Of a DNA stretch of 15,802 nt, positions 5,576 through 11,907 are shown piece after piece. How positions within the stretch are numbered: position 1 is the stretch's first letter; every line of letters begins with the position of its first letter. Made by a program: the position numbers and the translations under genes. Under the pieces are notes generated by a model. The model was given only the letters and a program-made list of their open reading frames with translations, was not told the DNA's origin and ran no database searches. This DNA is from Methylobacterium sp. (GTDB taxonomy: Bacteria; Pseudomonadota; Alphaproteobacteria; Rhizobiales; Beijerinckiaceae): the NCBI GenBank assembly GCA_021154065.1, contig JAJKJG010000337.1, positions 1 to 15,802 of the forward strand, given 5' to 3'.

Positions 5576-7471
5576 CTAACGCCCCGCCGCATAGCCTTGC
5601 ATGCCGCGCGGATTGGCGGCGGCCTTGCGGCGGATGCCGTCGCGCGAAGCCGCGGTCAGGCGGCCCTCGGACCAGTCCTCGCCGACCTCGACGATGTGGC
5701 CGCGCCGGCGCAGCTCGTCGACGGTCGGCTTCGGCACCCGGCCCTCGACCACGACGACGCCGGGCCGCGAGGTGCGCGGCCAGAACGAGGACGGGAAGTG
5801 CTCGGTGTGCCAGGCCGGCGCGTCGATCGCCTCCTGCAGGTTCATGCCGGCGTGGACATGGCGCAGGAAGAACTGGGTGATCCACTGGTCCTGCTGGTCG
5901 CCGCCGGGCGAGCCCCAGGCGAGGTAGGGCTCGCCGTCGCGCAGCGCCATCGTCGGCGACAGGGTCGTGCGCGGCCGCTTGCCGGGGCGAAGCGCCGCCG
6001 GATGGTCCTCGTCGAGCCAGAACTGCTGCGCCCGCGTGCCGAGGCAGAAGCCGAGCGCCGGGATCACCGGCGAGGATTGCAGCCAGCCGCCCGAGGGCGT
6101 GCCCGAGATCATGTTGCCATCGCGGTCGATGATGTCGAAATGCACCGTGTCGCCGCGGACGGCGCCGGAGCGGGCGGCGAGCACGTCGCTCTCGCGATCG
6201 GCAAGCTTTCCGGCGCCGTCCCTCGCCAGCGACGGATCATCCTCGTCGTCATGGGTCCAGATGCGCCCGACGGTCGGCTCGCCGGCGCCGGTGGCGCCGA
6301 CCGCGGCGCGCCGTACCTCGGCGGCGCGGGCGTCGATCGCCTTGCCGTAGCCGGCGATCGCGCCCGGGCGAAGCTCGAGCGAGGCGCGGTTGCCGATGAG
6401 CTTGCGCCGTTCGGCGTTGTAGGCGTCGGAGAGCAGCGTCTCGACCGGGACGTCGACGAATTTCGGGTCGCCGTAGAAGGTATCGCGATCGGCAAAGGCG
6501 AGCTTCGCCGCCTCGACCTGGAGGTGGATGAAATCAGGTCCCGCCGGATCGAGGCCGTCGAGGTCGAAGCCCTTGAGGAGCGCGAGCTGCTGCAGGGTCG
6601 TCAGCCCCTGGTTCCAGGCACCGCATTTCAGGACCGTGTAGCGGCCGTAATCATAGCCGATCGGCGCCTCGACCGTCGCTTCCCAGCCCGCCATGTCGTC
6701 GGCGGCGAGTACGCCGCGATGCGGGCTGCCCGAAGTATCCATCACCTCTTGCGTGCGGCAGAAGCGGTCGATCTCCTCGGCGACGAAGCCCTCCGACCAT
6801 GTCTTGCGGGCGCGCTCGATCTGCTTGTCGCGGTCGCCGCCGGCGCTCTCGGCCTCGCGCAGGATGCGCTCGTAGGTGTCGGCGAGCGTCGTGTTGGTGA
6901 ACAGCTCGCCCGGCGTCGGCAGCTTGCCGTTCGGCAGATAGACCGCGGCGGAGGTCTTCCAGTGCTCGCGGAAGAGCGCTTCGACGGTGCCGATGGTGGC
7001 GACGGCGCGCTCGACCAGCGGATAGCCGTTGCGCGCATAAGCGATCGCCGGCGTCAGCACGTCGGCGAGGCGCATCGTGCCGTAGTCGCGCAGCAGCATC
7101 ATGTAGGAATCGAAGGTGCCCGGGATGCAGGCGGCGAGAAGGCCGGTGCCGGGCACGAGGTCGAGGCCGAGCGCGCGGAAATGCGCGATCGTCGCCCCTG
7201 CCGGGGCTGGCCCCTGGCCGCAGATCACCTCGGTCCGGCCGCGCCGCACGTCGTGGACGATGAGCGGCACGTCGCCGCCCGGCCCGTTGAGATGCGGCTC
7301 GACGACCTGCAGCGTGAAGGCGGTCGCGACGGCGGCGTCGAAGGCGTTGCCGCCACGCTCGAGCATCCCCATCCCGACGGCGGTCGCGATCCAATGCGTC
7401 GATGCGACGACGCCGAAGGTGCCGTCAATCTCGGGACGGGTGGTGAAGCGGCTCGGATTGACGAAGCCCAT
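5576..7471 (-). CDS. Gamma-glutamyltransferase-family protein (Ntn hydrolase)
   Basis: This 631-residue protein is similar in length to bacterial gamma-glutamyltranspeptidases, which cleave or transfer gamma-glutamyl groups after splitting themselves into two subunits. The large-subunit part shows GGNAFDAAVATAFTLQVVEP (40-59), NGPGGD (62-67) and PGTF (117-120). The expected self-cleavage site is GDTVHFDIIDRDGN, with Thr442 as the candidate nucleophile. The small-subunit part has SGGWLQSSP and, later, LAWGSPGGDQQDQW. Two points are unusual. The residue after the nucleophile is Val, where the classic enzymes have Thr (TTHFS/TTHYS). No signal peptide is visible, although classic bacterial enzymes are periplasmic. 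It may be an amidase, acylase or gamma-glutamyl hydrolase rather than a glutathione-degrading transferase. The ATG at 7471 has only a weak ribosome site. It is the first gene of the minus-strand operon. Confidence 0.92.
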   Translation of the reverse strand: MGFVNPSRFTTRPEIDGTFGVVASTHWIATAVGMGMLERGGNAFDAAVATAFTLQVVEPHLNGPGGDVPLIVHDVRRGRTEVICGQGPAPAGATIAHFRALGLDLVPGTGLLAACIPGTFDSYMMLLRDYGTMRLADVLTPAIAYARNGYPLVERAVATIGTVEALFREHWKTSAAVYLPNGKLPTPGELFTNTTLADTYERILREAESAGGDRDKQIERARKTWSEGFVAEEIDRFCRTQEVMDTSGSPHRGVLAADDMAGWEATVEAPIGYDYGRYTVLKCGAWNQGLTTLQQLALLKGFDLDGLDPAGPDFIHLQVEAAKLAFADRDTFYGDPKFVDVPVETLLSDAYNAERRKLIGNRASLELRPGAIAGYGKAIDARAAEVRRAAVGATGAGEPTVGRIWTHDDEDDPSLARDGAGKLADRESDVLAARSGAVRGDTVHFDIIDRDGNMISGTPSGGWLQSSPVIPALGFCLGTRAQQFWLDEDHPAALRPGKRPRTTLSPTMALRDGEPYLAWGSPGGDQQDQWITQFFLRHVHAGMNLQEAIDAPAWHTEHFPSSFWPRTSRPGVVVVEGRVPKPTVDELRRRGHIVEVGEDWSEGRLTAASRDGIRRKAAANPRGMQGYAAGR

Positions 7472-7559
7472 GATGACCGGGAGCGCAGGAGTGGTCGGAT
7501 GTATGCCAGCACGTTAACGGCCCGCGAAGGCCATTCAACTGCAATCTTCGCATGGCGTG

Positions 7560-7588
7560 TTGACTCCTGCGCCGAGCGTATCTACGTC
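7560..7588 (+). promoter_or_regulatory. Possible vapBC promoter
   Basis: A TTGACT at 7560-7565 fits a -35 box. A 17-nt spacer leads to TACGTC (7583-7588), which is only a weak -10. The alternative TATCTA (7579-7584) has too short a spacer (13 nt). The -10 region coincides with the palindromic repeats at 7576-7599, as expected for an autorepressed toxin-antitoxin promoter. The 7472-7575 region must also hold the promoter of the divergent operon, but none could be picked out with confidence. Confidence 0.35.
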
Positions 7589-7599
7589 GCGTATATACG
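7576..7599. promoter_or_regulatory. Tandem palindromic operator candidate for VapB/VapBC
   Basis: Two 11-bp units, GCGTATCTACG (7576-7586) and GCGTATATACG (7589-7599), are separated by 2 bp. They differ at a single base. Each carries CGTA-NN-TACG dyad symmetry, and CGTATATACG is a perfect palindrome. The second unit ends at the first G of the GGAGG ribosome site of vapB. The 13-bp periodicity, the symmetry and the position just upstream of an AbrB-type antitoxin gene fit autoregulation, which is known for VapBC families in general. Binding is inferred. Confidence 0.5.
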
Positions 7600-7609
7600 G
7601 AGGCGAAAA

Positions 7610-7846
7610 GTGACAACGGCCAAAGTGTTCAAGTCGGGGAACAGCCAGGCGGTCCGCTTGCCGAAAGAGTTCCGCTTCGCGAGCGAGGAGGTCGAGATCT
7701 TCCGCCGTGGCGACGAGGTCGTCCTGCGCGAGAAGCCGCGGACCTTGATGGAAGCGATCAAGGCTTGGTGCGAGCTGCCGGACGACGCCTTTACGGACCT
7801 GGAGACCATCGAGGACAGCCCGCCTCAGGTGCGCAAGGGGCTGTGA
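7610..7846 (+). CDS. vapB: VapB-type antitoxin (AbrB/SpoVT-fold)
   Basis: The 78-residue protein begins TTAKVFKSGNSQAVRLPKEF, the classic AbrB-fold DNA-binding signature of VapB/MazE-like antitoxins. It continues with FASEEVEIFRRGDEVVLR. The C-terminal part (about 43-78) is expected to wrap around and inhibit the toxin. Translation starts at a GTG at 7610, with GGAGG at 7599-7603 and a 6-nt spacer. Longer upstream frames are antisense shadows of the gamma-glutamyltransferase gene. The stop TGA shares its A with the ATG of vapC, which couples the two genes and is typical for the pair. Regulation is probably by binding of the antitoxin or complex to the palindromes at 7576-7599. Confidence 0.93.
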   Translation: MTTAKVFKSGNSQAVRLPKEFRFASEEVEIFRRGDEVVLREKPRTLMEAIKAWCELPDDAFTDLETIEDSPPQVRKGL

Positions 7847-8256
7847 TGGCGTTGCGCTATATGCTCGACACCAACGTCTTCATCCGGATTCGTCAACGCC
7901 GCCCAGGTCCCGTCCTTGACCGCTTTCAGGCGCTTGGGGCGAACGAGGCCGTGATCTCGGTCGTCAGTTACGGGGAACTCTGTTTCGGCGTGGAGAAGGG
8001 AGCCATGCCCGATCGGGCGCTGGCGGCGCTCAACGGGTTGGTGGCCTTCATCCCGGTGCAGCCGCTCCCGCCCGCGGCCGGAGCGGCCTATGGCTCGATC
8101 CGCGCAACGCTCGAACGCAGAGGCGAGACGATCGGCAACAACGACCTCTGGATCGCGGCCCATGCGCTGACCGCCGGCTTGACGCTCGTCACCAACAACG
8201 AGCGCGAGTTCCGGCGGGTGCCCGGGTTGTCGGTCGAGAATTGGGCGGCGGATTAA
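7846..8256 (+). CDS. vapC: VapC-type PIN-domain ribonuclease toxin
   Basis: The 136-residue protein is a PIN-domain RNase, the toxin of a type II toxin-antitoxin module; known VapC toxins cut tRNA or rRNA. The acidic active-site residues are visible: Asp8 in MLDTN, Glu44 in SYGEL and Asp100 in NNDLWIAAHA. The TNNEREF segment (116-122) sits at the position of the fourth conserved residue. The C-terminus RVPGLSVENW is typical of this VapC subgroup. All catalytic residues appear intact. The ATG at 7846 overlaps the vapB stop by one base. Its last 16 bases overlap the frame of the following ABC-F gene if that gene starts at the TTG at 8241. Confidence 0.94.
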   Translation: MALRYMLDTNVFIRIRQRRPGPVLDRFQALGANEAVISVVSYGELCFGVEKGAMPDRALAALNGLVAFIPVQPLPPAAGAAYGSIRATLERRGETIGNNDLWIAAHALTAGLTLVTNNEREFRRVPGLSVENWAAD

Positions 8257-10085
8257 AGGCCGCGCCGGAGTCTCTCGCCATCGCCCCGCCCCTTCTTCAC
8301 CTCCGGAACATTGCCCTGACATTCGGCGGAACGCCGCTCCTGAGCGAGGCGGAGCTCGCCATCGGGCCCGGCGAGCGGACCTGCCTCGTCGGGCGCAACG
8401 GCTCGGGCAAGTCGACGCTCCTGAAGATCGCGGCCGGCCTCGTCGAGCCGGACCGCGGCAGCCGCTTCGTGCAGCCGGGCGCGACGATCCGCTATCTGCC
8501 GCAGGAGCCGGACCTCTCCGGCCATGCGACGACGCTCGCCTATGTCGAGGCGGGGCTCGGACCGGGCGACGATCCGCATCGCGCGCGCTACGTCCTCGAT
8601 GAGCTCGGGTTGACAGGCGAGGAGGCGCCCTCGACTCTCTCCGGCGGCGAAGCCCGGCGCGCCGCGCTCGCGCGGGTGCTCGCGCCGGAGCCGGACATCC
8701 TGCTCCTTGACGAGCCGACCAATCACCTCGACCTGCCGGCGATCGAATGGCTCGAGGCCGAGCTGAGCGGCCTCCGCTCCGCCGTCGTGCTCGTCAGCCA
8801 CGATCGGCGCTTCCTGGAAAACCTATCGCAGGCAACGGTTTGGCTCGACCGCGGGGTCACGCGCCGGGTCGATCGCGGCTTTGCCGATTTCGAGCCCTGG
8901 CGCGACGCCATCCTCGAGCAGGAGGAGCGCGACCGGCACAAGCTCGACCGCAAGCTCGCCGCCGAAGCCGACTGGCTGCGCTACGGCGTCACCGCGCGCC
9001 GCAAGCGCAACCAGCGCCGCGTGCGGGCGCTCGATGCGATGCGGGCGGAATTTCGCGAGCAGCGCCGGGCCGCGGGCCTTGCCGCGATGACGCTCTCGGA
9101 GGCCGAGCTCTCGGGCAAGCTCGTCGTCGAGGCGAAGGCGGTCTCGAAGTCATTCGACGGCAAGGCGATCGTGCGCGACCTCTCGCTTCGGGTCCTGCGC
9201 GGCGACCGGCTCGGGATCGTCGGCCCGAACGGCGCCGGCAAGACGACGCTCCTGAACCTCCTCACCGGGTCGCTCGCGCCCGACGCCGGCTCGGTCCGGC
9301 TCGGCGCCAATCTCCGCATGGCGGCCCTCGACCAGCGCCGCGAATCGCTGACGCCGGACGCGACCGTCGCCGAAACCCTGACCGGAGGCGGCGGCGAGTG
9401 GGTCGAGGTCGGCGGCCAGCGCAAGCACGTCGTCGCCTACATGAAGGATTTTCTGTTTGCCCCCGAGCAGGCCCGCACCCCCGTCAGCGCCCTTTCCGGC
9501 GGCGAGCGCAACCGGCTCACGATCGCGCGGGCGCTGGCGCAGCCGTCGAACCTCCTCGTCCTCGACGAGCCGACGAACGACCTCGATCTCGAAACCCTCG
9601 AGCTGCTGCAGGAGCTGGTCGCGGATTATCCCGGAACCGTCCTCGCGGTGAGCCATGATCGCGACTTTCTCGACCGGGTCGTGACCGCGACCCTCGTCGC
9701 CGAAGGGGAGGGGCGCTGGGTCGAATACGCCGGGGGCTACACCGACATGGTTCGGCAGCGCGGGTCGGGCGTCGCCGCCATGGTGACGAAGGACACGCGG
9801 CCGGCGGGTCGCAAGGCCGCCGCCATCGCGAAGCCCGCGGCGTCAAAGCGGAAGCTGAGCTTCAACGAGCGGCACGACCTCGGGACGCTTCCGGCCCGGA
9901 TCGCGGACCTTCAGTCGTTGATCGCGGATCTCCAGTCCGCCTTGGGCGACGCAGGTCTCTACAAGCGTGATCCGGCCCTGTTCGAGAAGATCTCCGCCGC
10001 CCTGGCTTCGGCTCAGTCCGATCTGTGGGCGGCAGAGAACCGGTGGCTCGCCCTCGAGATGCTTCGGGAAGAGCTCGAGCCGTGA
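8241..10085 (+). CDS. uup: ABC-F family ATPase, Uup type
   Basis: This soluble protein has two ABC domains and no membrane segment. ABC-F proteins act on ribosomes or nucleic acids; Uup is linked to DNA integrity and ribosome function. Numbering from TTG: domain 1 has Walker A GRNGSGKST (51-59), LSGGEARR (133-140) and ILLLDEPTNHLDL. An arginine-rich linker follows (about 225-290, with TARRKRNQRRV). Domain 2 has GPNGAGKTT (328-336), LSGGERNR (418-425) and LLVLDEPTNDLDL. The C-terminal region (about 538-614) has KRKLSFNERHDLGTLPARI and heptad-like repeats. It matches the Uup coiled-coil domain. The start is uncertain: the TTG at 8241 is the only standard start before domain 1, but the family would be expected to begin at the ATC at 8280. 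Confidence 0.92.
   Translation: MGGGLKAAPESLAIAPPLLHLRNIALTFGGTPLLSEAELAIGPGERTCLVGRNGSGKSTLLKIAAGLVEPDRGSRFVQPGATIRYLPQEPDLSGHATTLAYVEAGLGPGDDPHRARYVLDELGLTGEEAPSTLSGGEARRAALARVLAPEPDILLLDEPTNHLDLPAIEWLEAELSGLRSAVVLVSHDRRFLENLSQATVWLDRGVTRRVDRGFADFEPWRDAILEQEERDRHKLDRKLAAEADWLRYGVTARRKRNQRRVRALDAMRAEFREQRRAAGLAAMTLSEAELSGKLVVEAKAVSKSFDGKAIVRDLSLRVLRGDRLGIVGPNGAGKTTLLNLLTGSLAPDAGSVRLGANLRMAALDQRRESLTPDATVAETLTGGGGEWVEVGGQRKHVVAYMKDFLFAPEQARTPVSALSGGERNRLTIARALAQPSNLLVLDEPTNDLDLETLELLQELVADYPGTVLAVSHDRDFLDRVVTATLVAEGEGRWVEYAGGYTDMVRQRGSGVAAMVTKDTRPAGRKAAAIAKPAASKRKLSFNERHDLGTLPARIADLQSLIADLQSALGDAGLYKRDPALFEKISAALASAQSDLWAAENRWLALEMLREELEP
8267..8282 (+). promoter_or_regulatory. Ribosome binding site aimed at an ATC codon (possible true start of the ABC-F gene)
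   Basis: GGAG at 8267-8270 lies 9 nt before ATC (8280-8282). The ATC is followed by codons for APPLLHLRNIALTFGG, where ABC-F homologs commonly read M-A-P-P-x-L-L-H-L. The TTG at 8241 has no comparable ribosome site. The codon may be a mutated ATG, a rare non-standard start, or a sequencing error. The translated stretch between TTG and ATC (GGGLKAAPESLA) shows no family resemblance. Confidence 0.45.
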
Positions 10086-10097
10086 TTTGAGGCGTCC

Positions 10098-10130
10098 GGG
10101 GCGCCGCGGACGAGCGGCGCGCCCGTCTTT
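10098..10130 (+). terminator. Likely factor-independent terminator after the ABC-F gene
   Basis: The stem pairs GGG-GCGCCGC (10098-10107) with GCGGCGC-G-CCC (10114-10124). It has a 6-nt loop and a single bulged G, and is followed by GTCTTT. It begins 12 bases after the TGA of the ABC-F gene. The T-run is short, so efficiency is uncertain. The rest of the gap up to 10262 shows nothing recognisable. Confidence 0.5.
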
Positions 10131-10262
10131 CGCATCCAAGGCGACTGCCGCCTTGCAGCCGCGCGTCGGCGAAAGCTTGCCCTCAAGATGCCGCGAAGCC
10201 GGTCTTTCTTTGCGGCGCGCGCTCGGTTTTGGCGCGGCGAAGAAGCACGGCTCGATCCGACG

Positions 10263-10973
10263 ATGAAGCGTTTTGCCACCTGGGGGATGATCGCGACGGC
10301 CGGCGGGCTGCTCGCGGCGGCGGTCGCAATGGTTGTGCCCGAGATCGCGCGGCCGCCGGCCGAGCAGGTCCGAAGCGACGCCAGCGCGAGGGTCGCCGGA
10401 TTGCCGGCAATACCCGACGCTGGGCCACCGGCACTCTCGCTCGCGCCGAGCGAGCCCGACGGCACCGCTGCGGCGGCTCCGCCCGATGCACGCCCGGCGG
10501 TGACGGGCTCGATCCCGGTGCCGCTCGCTCCTGATCGTCGCGAGGCCGCTCGCGTCGCTCCGCCGGCGCCGCCGGCCCCGGCCGTCGCGCTCGGCCCCTA
10601 TCGCTTCTCCGCCCGCCGGGAAGCGGGCACGCTCGTGCTCAGCGGCGCGGTCCCTGACGCGGCGGCGCGGGACGAGATCGTCCGCCTGGCGCGGGAGCAG
10701 TTCTTTCACGAACGCATCGTCGACGAGACGCACGTGGCCGCCGGGGCGCCGCCGCGGTTTCGCGATGGGGCGCGGCTCGCGCTCGGCCAGCTGGCGCAGC
10801 TGGCCTCGGGCGAGGCGACGCTCGCCGGCACGTCGCTTCGCATCCGCGGCGATGCCCTCTATGCGCAGGCCGCGGAGGACATCCGGCACAAGACCGGCCG
10901 GAATGCTCCGGCCGGATGGGCCGCCTCGGCCGAGATCAGGACGCGAAGCGCCGAGGAGACCGACGCCGAGTAG
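10263..10973 (+). CDS. Membrane-anchored protein with a BON-like domain
   Basis: This 236-residue protein starts MKRFATWGMIATAGG with one hydrophobic segment (about 7-29), which could be an uncleaved anchor. A Pro/Ala-rich disordered stretch (about 30-108) follows. From about 111 to 200 there is a globular part reading PYRFSARREAGTLVLSGAVP, then ARDEIVRLAREQF and later GAPPRF. It resembles the BON-like domain that precedes the OmpA domain in many alphaproteobacterial envelope proteins (family memory). No OmpA peptidoglycan-binding domain follows; the protein ends in a short charged tail. The function is unknown; a periplasmic or envelope role is inferred. The ATG at 10263 was chosen because the membrane anchor starts there; an in-frame ATG at 10188 would add 25 basic residues, and neither has a clear ribosome site. 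It is convergent with the hydrolase gene, 12 bases away. Confidence 0.75.
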   Translation: MKRFATWGMIATAGGLLAAAVAMVVPEIARPPAEQVRSDASARVAGLPAIPDAGPPALSLAPSEPDGTAAAAPPDARPAVTGSIPVPLAPDRREAARVAPPAPPAPAVALGPYRFSARREAGTLVLSGAVPDAAARDEIVRLAREQFFHERIVDETHVAAGAPPRFRDGARLALGQLAQLASGEATLAGTSLRIRGDALYAQAAEDIRHKTGRNAPAGWAASAEIRTRSAEETDAE

Positions 10974-10985
10974 GCGCCACCGCCA

Positions 10986-11867
10986 TCATGTCCCGCTCTC
11001 GACGCGCACCAGGAAGCGTTTGATCTGCTGGATGAGGCCGCGGCCCTGGAGCAGTGGCGCGTGGCCCTGGCTCGGCACGAGGATCGTCTCGATTCTCGGA
11101 TGCGTCCGACCCATGGCGGCGAAGGTTTCGGCCGAGAGCAGATCGGAGTTCGCGCCGCGCAGCGCCAGCACCGGGACGCGCTTGAGACCCTCGAACAGGA
11201 ACCAGAACGGCGCCAGCGGCGCCTCCAGATCAATGCTCTCGAGGGTGCGGGCCAGGGCGGGATCGTAGTCCGCAACGAGGCGCCCGTTCTCCTCCTTCCA
11301 GGTCGCTTCGGCCCACGACCGCCACTCCTCCTCGGACAGCGCCGTGAACTGGGCGCTCATCAGCTTCTTCAGGATGTCGACCGCCTCGCCGTAGTCGGCG
11401 GGCGCCGGGAGCTTGCCGACATAGCCGCGGATGCGTGCGAGGCCGCGCCCCTCGATGACCGGGCCGATGTCGTTGAGCACGGCGCCGCGCAGGAGCGCCG
11501 GGCGCGCGGCAGACAGCGCCATCGTGAGGAGACCGCCACGCGAGGTTCCGACGAGCGCGGCCTCTTCGATCGACGCCGCCGTGAGGACGGCAAGCAGGTC
11601 GGCGAGCTCGACCTTGAGGTCGTAGTTCCGCCAGTCGCGGTCGTACTCGGAGCGGCCGCGGCCGCGGTAGTCGAGGGCGAGCACGCGCCGGGACCGCTTG
11701 CCGTCCTGCGACAGCGACAGCGCGAGCTCGTGAAAGTCGGCGGCTGTGCGCGCGAGCCCCGGCAGGCAGACGACGGTGAGCGCGCTACCCGTGCGCGGCC
11801 CATAATCGCGGGCAAACAGACGAAGACCGTCGGCCGCAGAGACGAACAGATCCGCGTAATCGGCCAT
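10986..11867 (-). CDS. Alpha/beta-fold hydrolase
   Basis: The 293-residue protein has the order of motifs of alpha/beta hydrolases. An oxyanion-hole region CLPGLARTAADFHELA is followed by LDYRGRGRS (65-73), the nucleophile elbow VGTSRGG with Ser109, the probable acid Asp242 in RGANSDLLS, and the catalytic His269 in SQGHAPLL. It has no signal peptide, so it should be cytoplasmic. The substrate cannot be predicted. The ATG at 11867 is preceded by GGGGA; upstream extensions of the frame run into the transglycosylase gene and look like shadow sequence. It starts 40 bases after the stop of the lytic transglycosylase gene and is probably co-transcribed with it. The short convergent gap on its 3' side contains no evident terminator. 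Confidence 0.92.
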   Translation of the reverse strand: MADYADLFVSAADGLRLFARDYGPRTGSALTVVCLPGLARTAADFHELALSLSQDGKRSRRVLALDYRGRGRSEYDRDWRNYDLKVELADLLAVLTAASIEEAALVGTSRGGLLTMALSAARPALLRGAVLNDIGPVIEGRGLARIRGYVGKLPAPADYGEAVDILKKLMSAQFTALSEEEWRSWAEATWKEENGRLVADYDPALARTLESIDLEAPLAPFWFLFEGLKRVPVLALRGANSDLLSAETFAAMGRTHPRIETILVPSQGHAPLLQGRGLIQQIKRFLVRVESGT

Positions 11868-11907
11868 GCTTCCCCGCCGCGCGCCCTCCAGCGCTTGCGG
11901 GCCGTTT

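Noticed and set aside
4964..7846. 960-codon open frame antisense to the DUF1028 and gamma-glutamyltransferase genes, running in frame into vapB
   Set aside because: It is a GC-bias shadow. Its composition is Arg/Ala/Gly/Asp-rich with no domain, while the opposite strand encodes two well-conserved enzymes. Only its last 78 codons (VapB, from the GTG at 7610) are real.
9898..9945. Short tandem duplication in the ABC-F C-terminal coiled coil (IADLQS twice)
   Set aside because: It is consistent with ordinary heptad periodicity of the Uup-type coiled coil and needs no special explanation.
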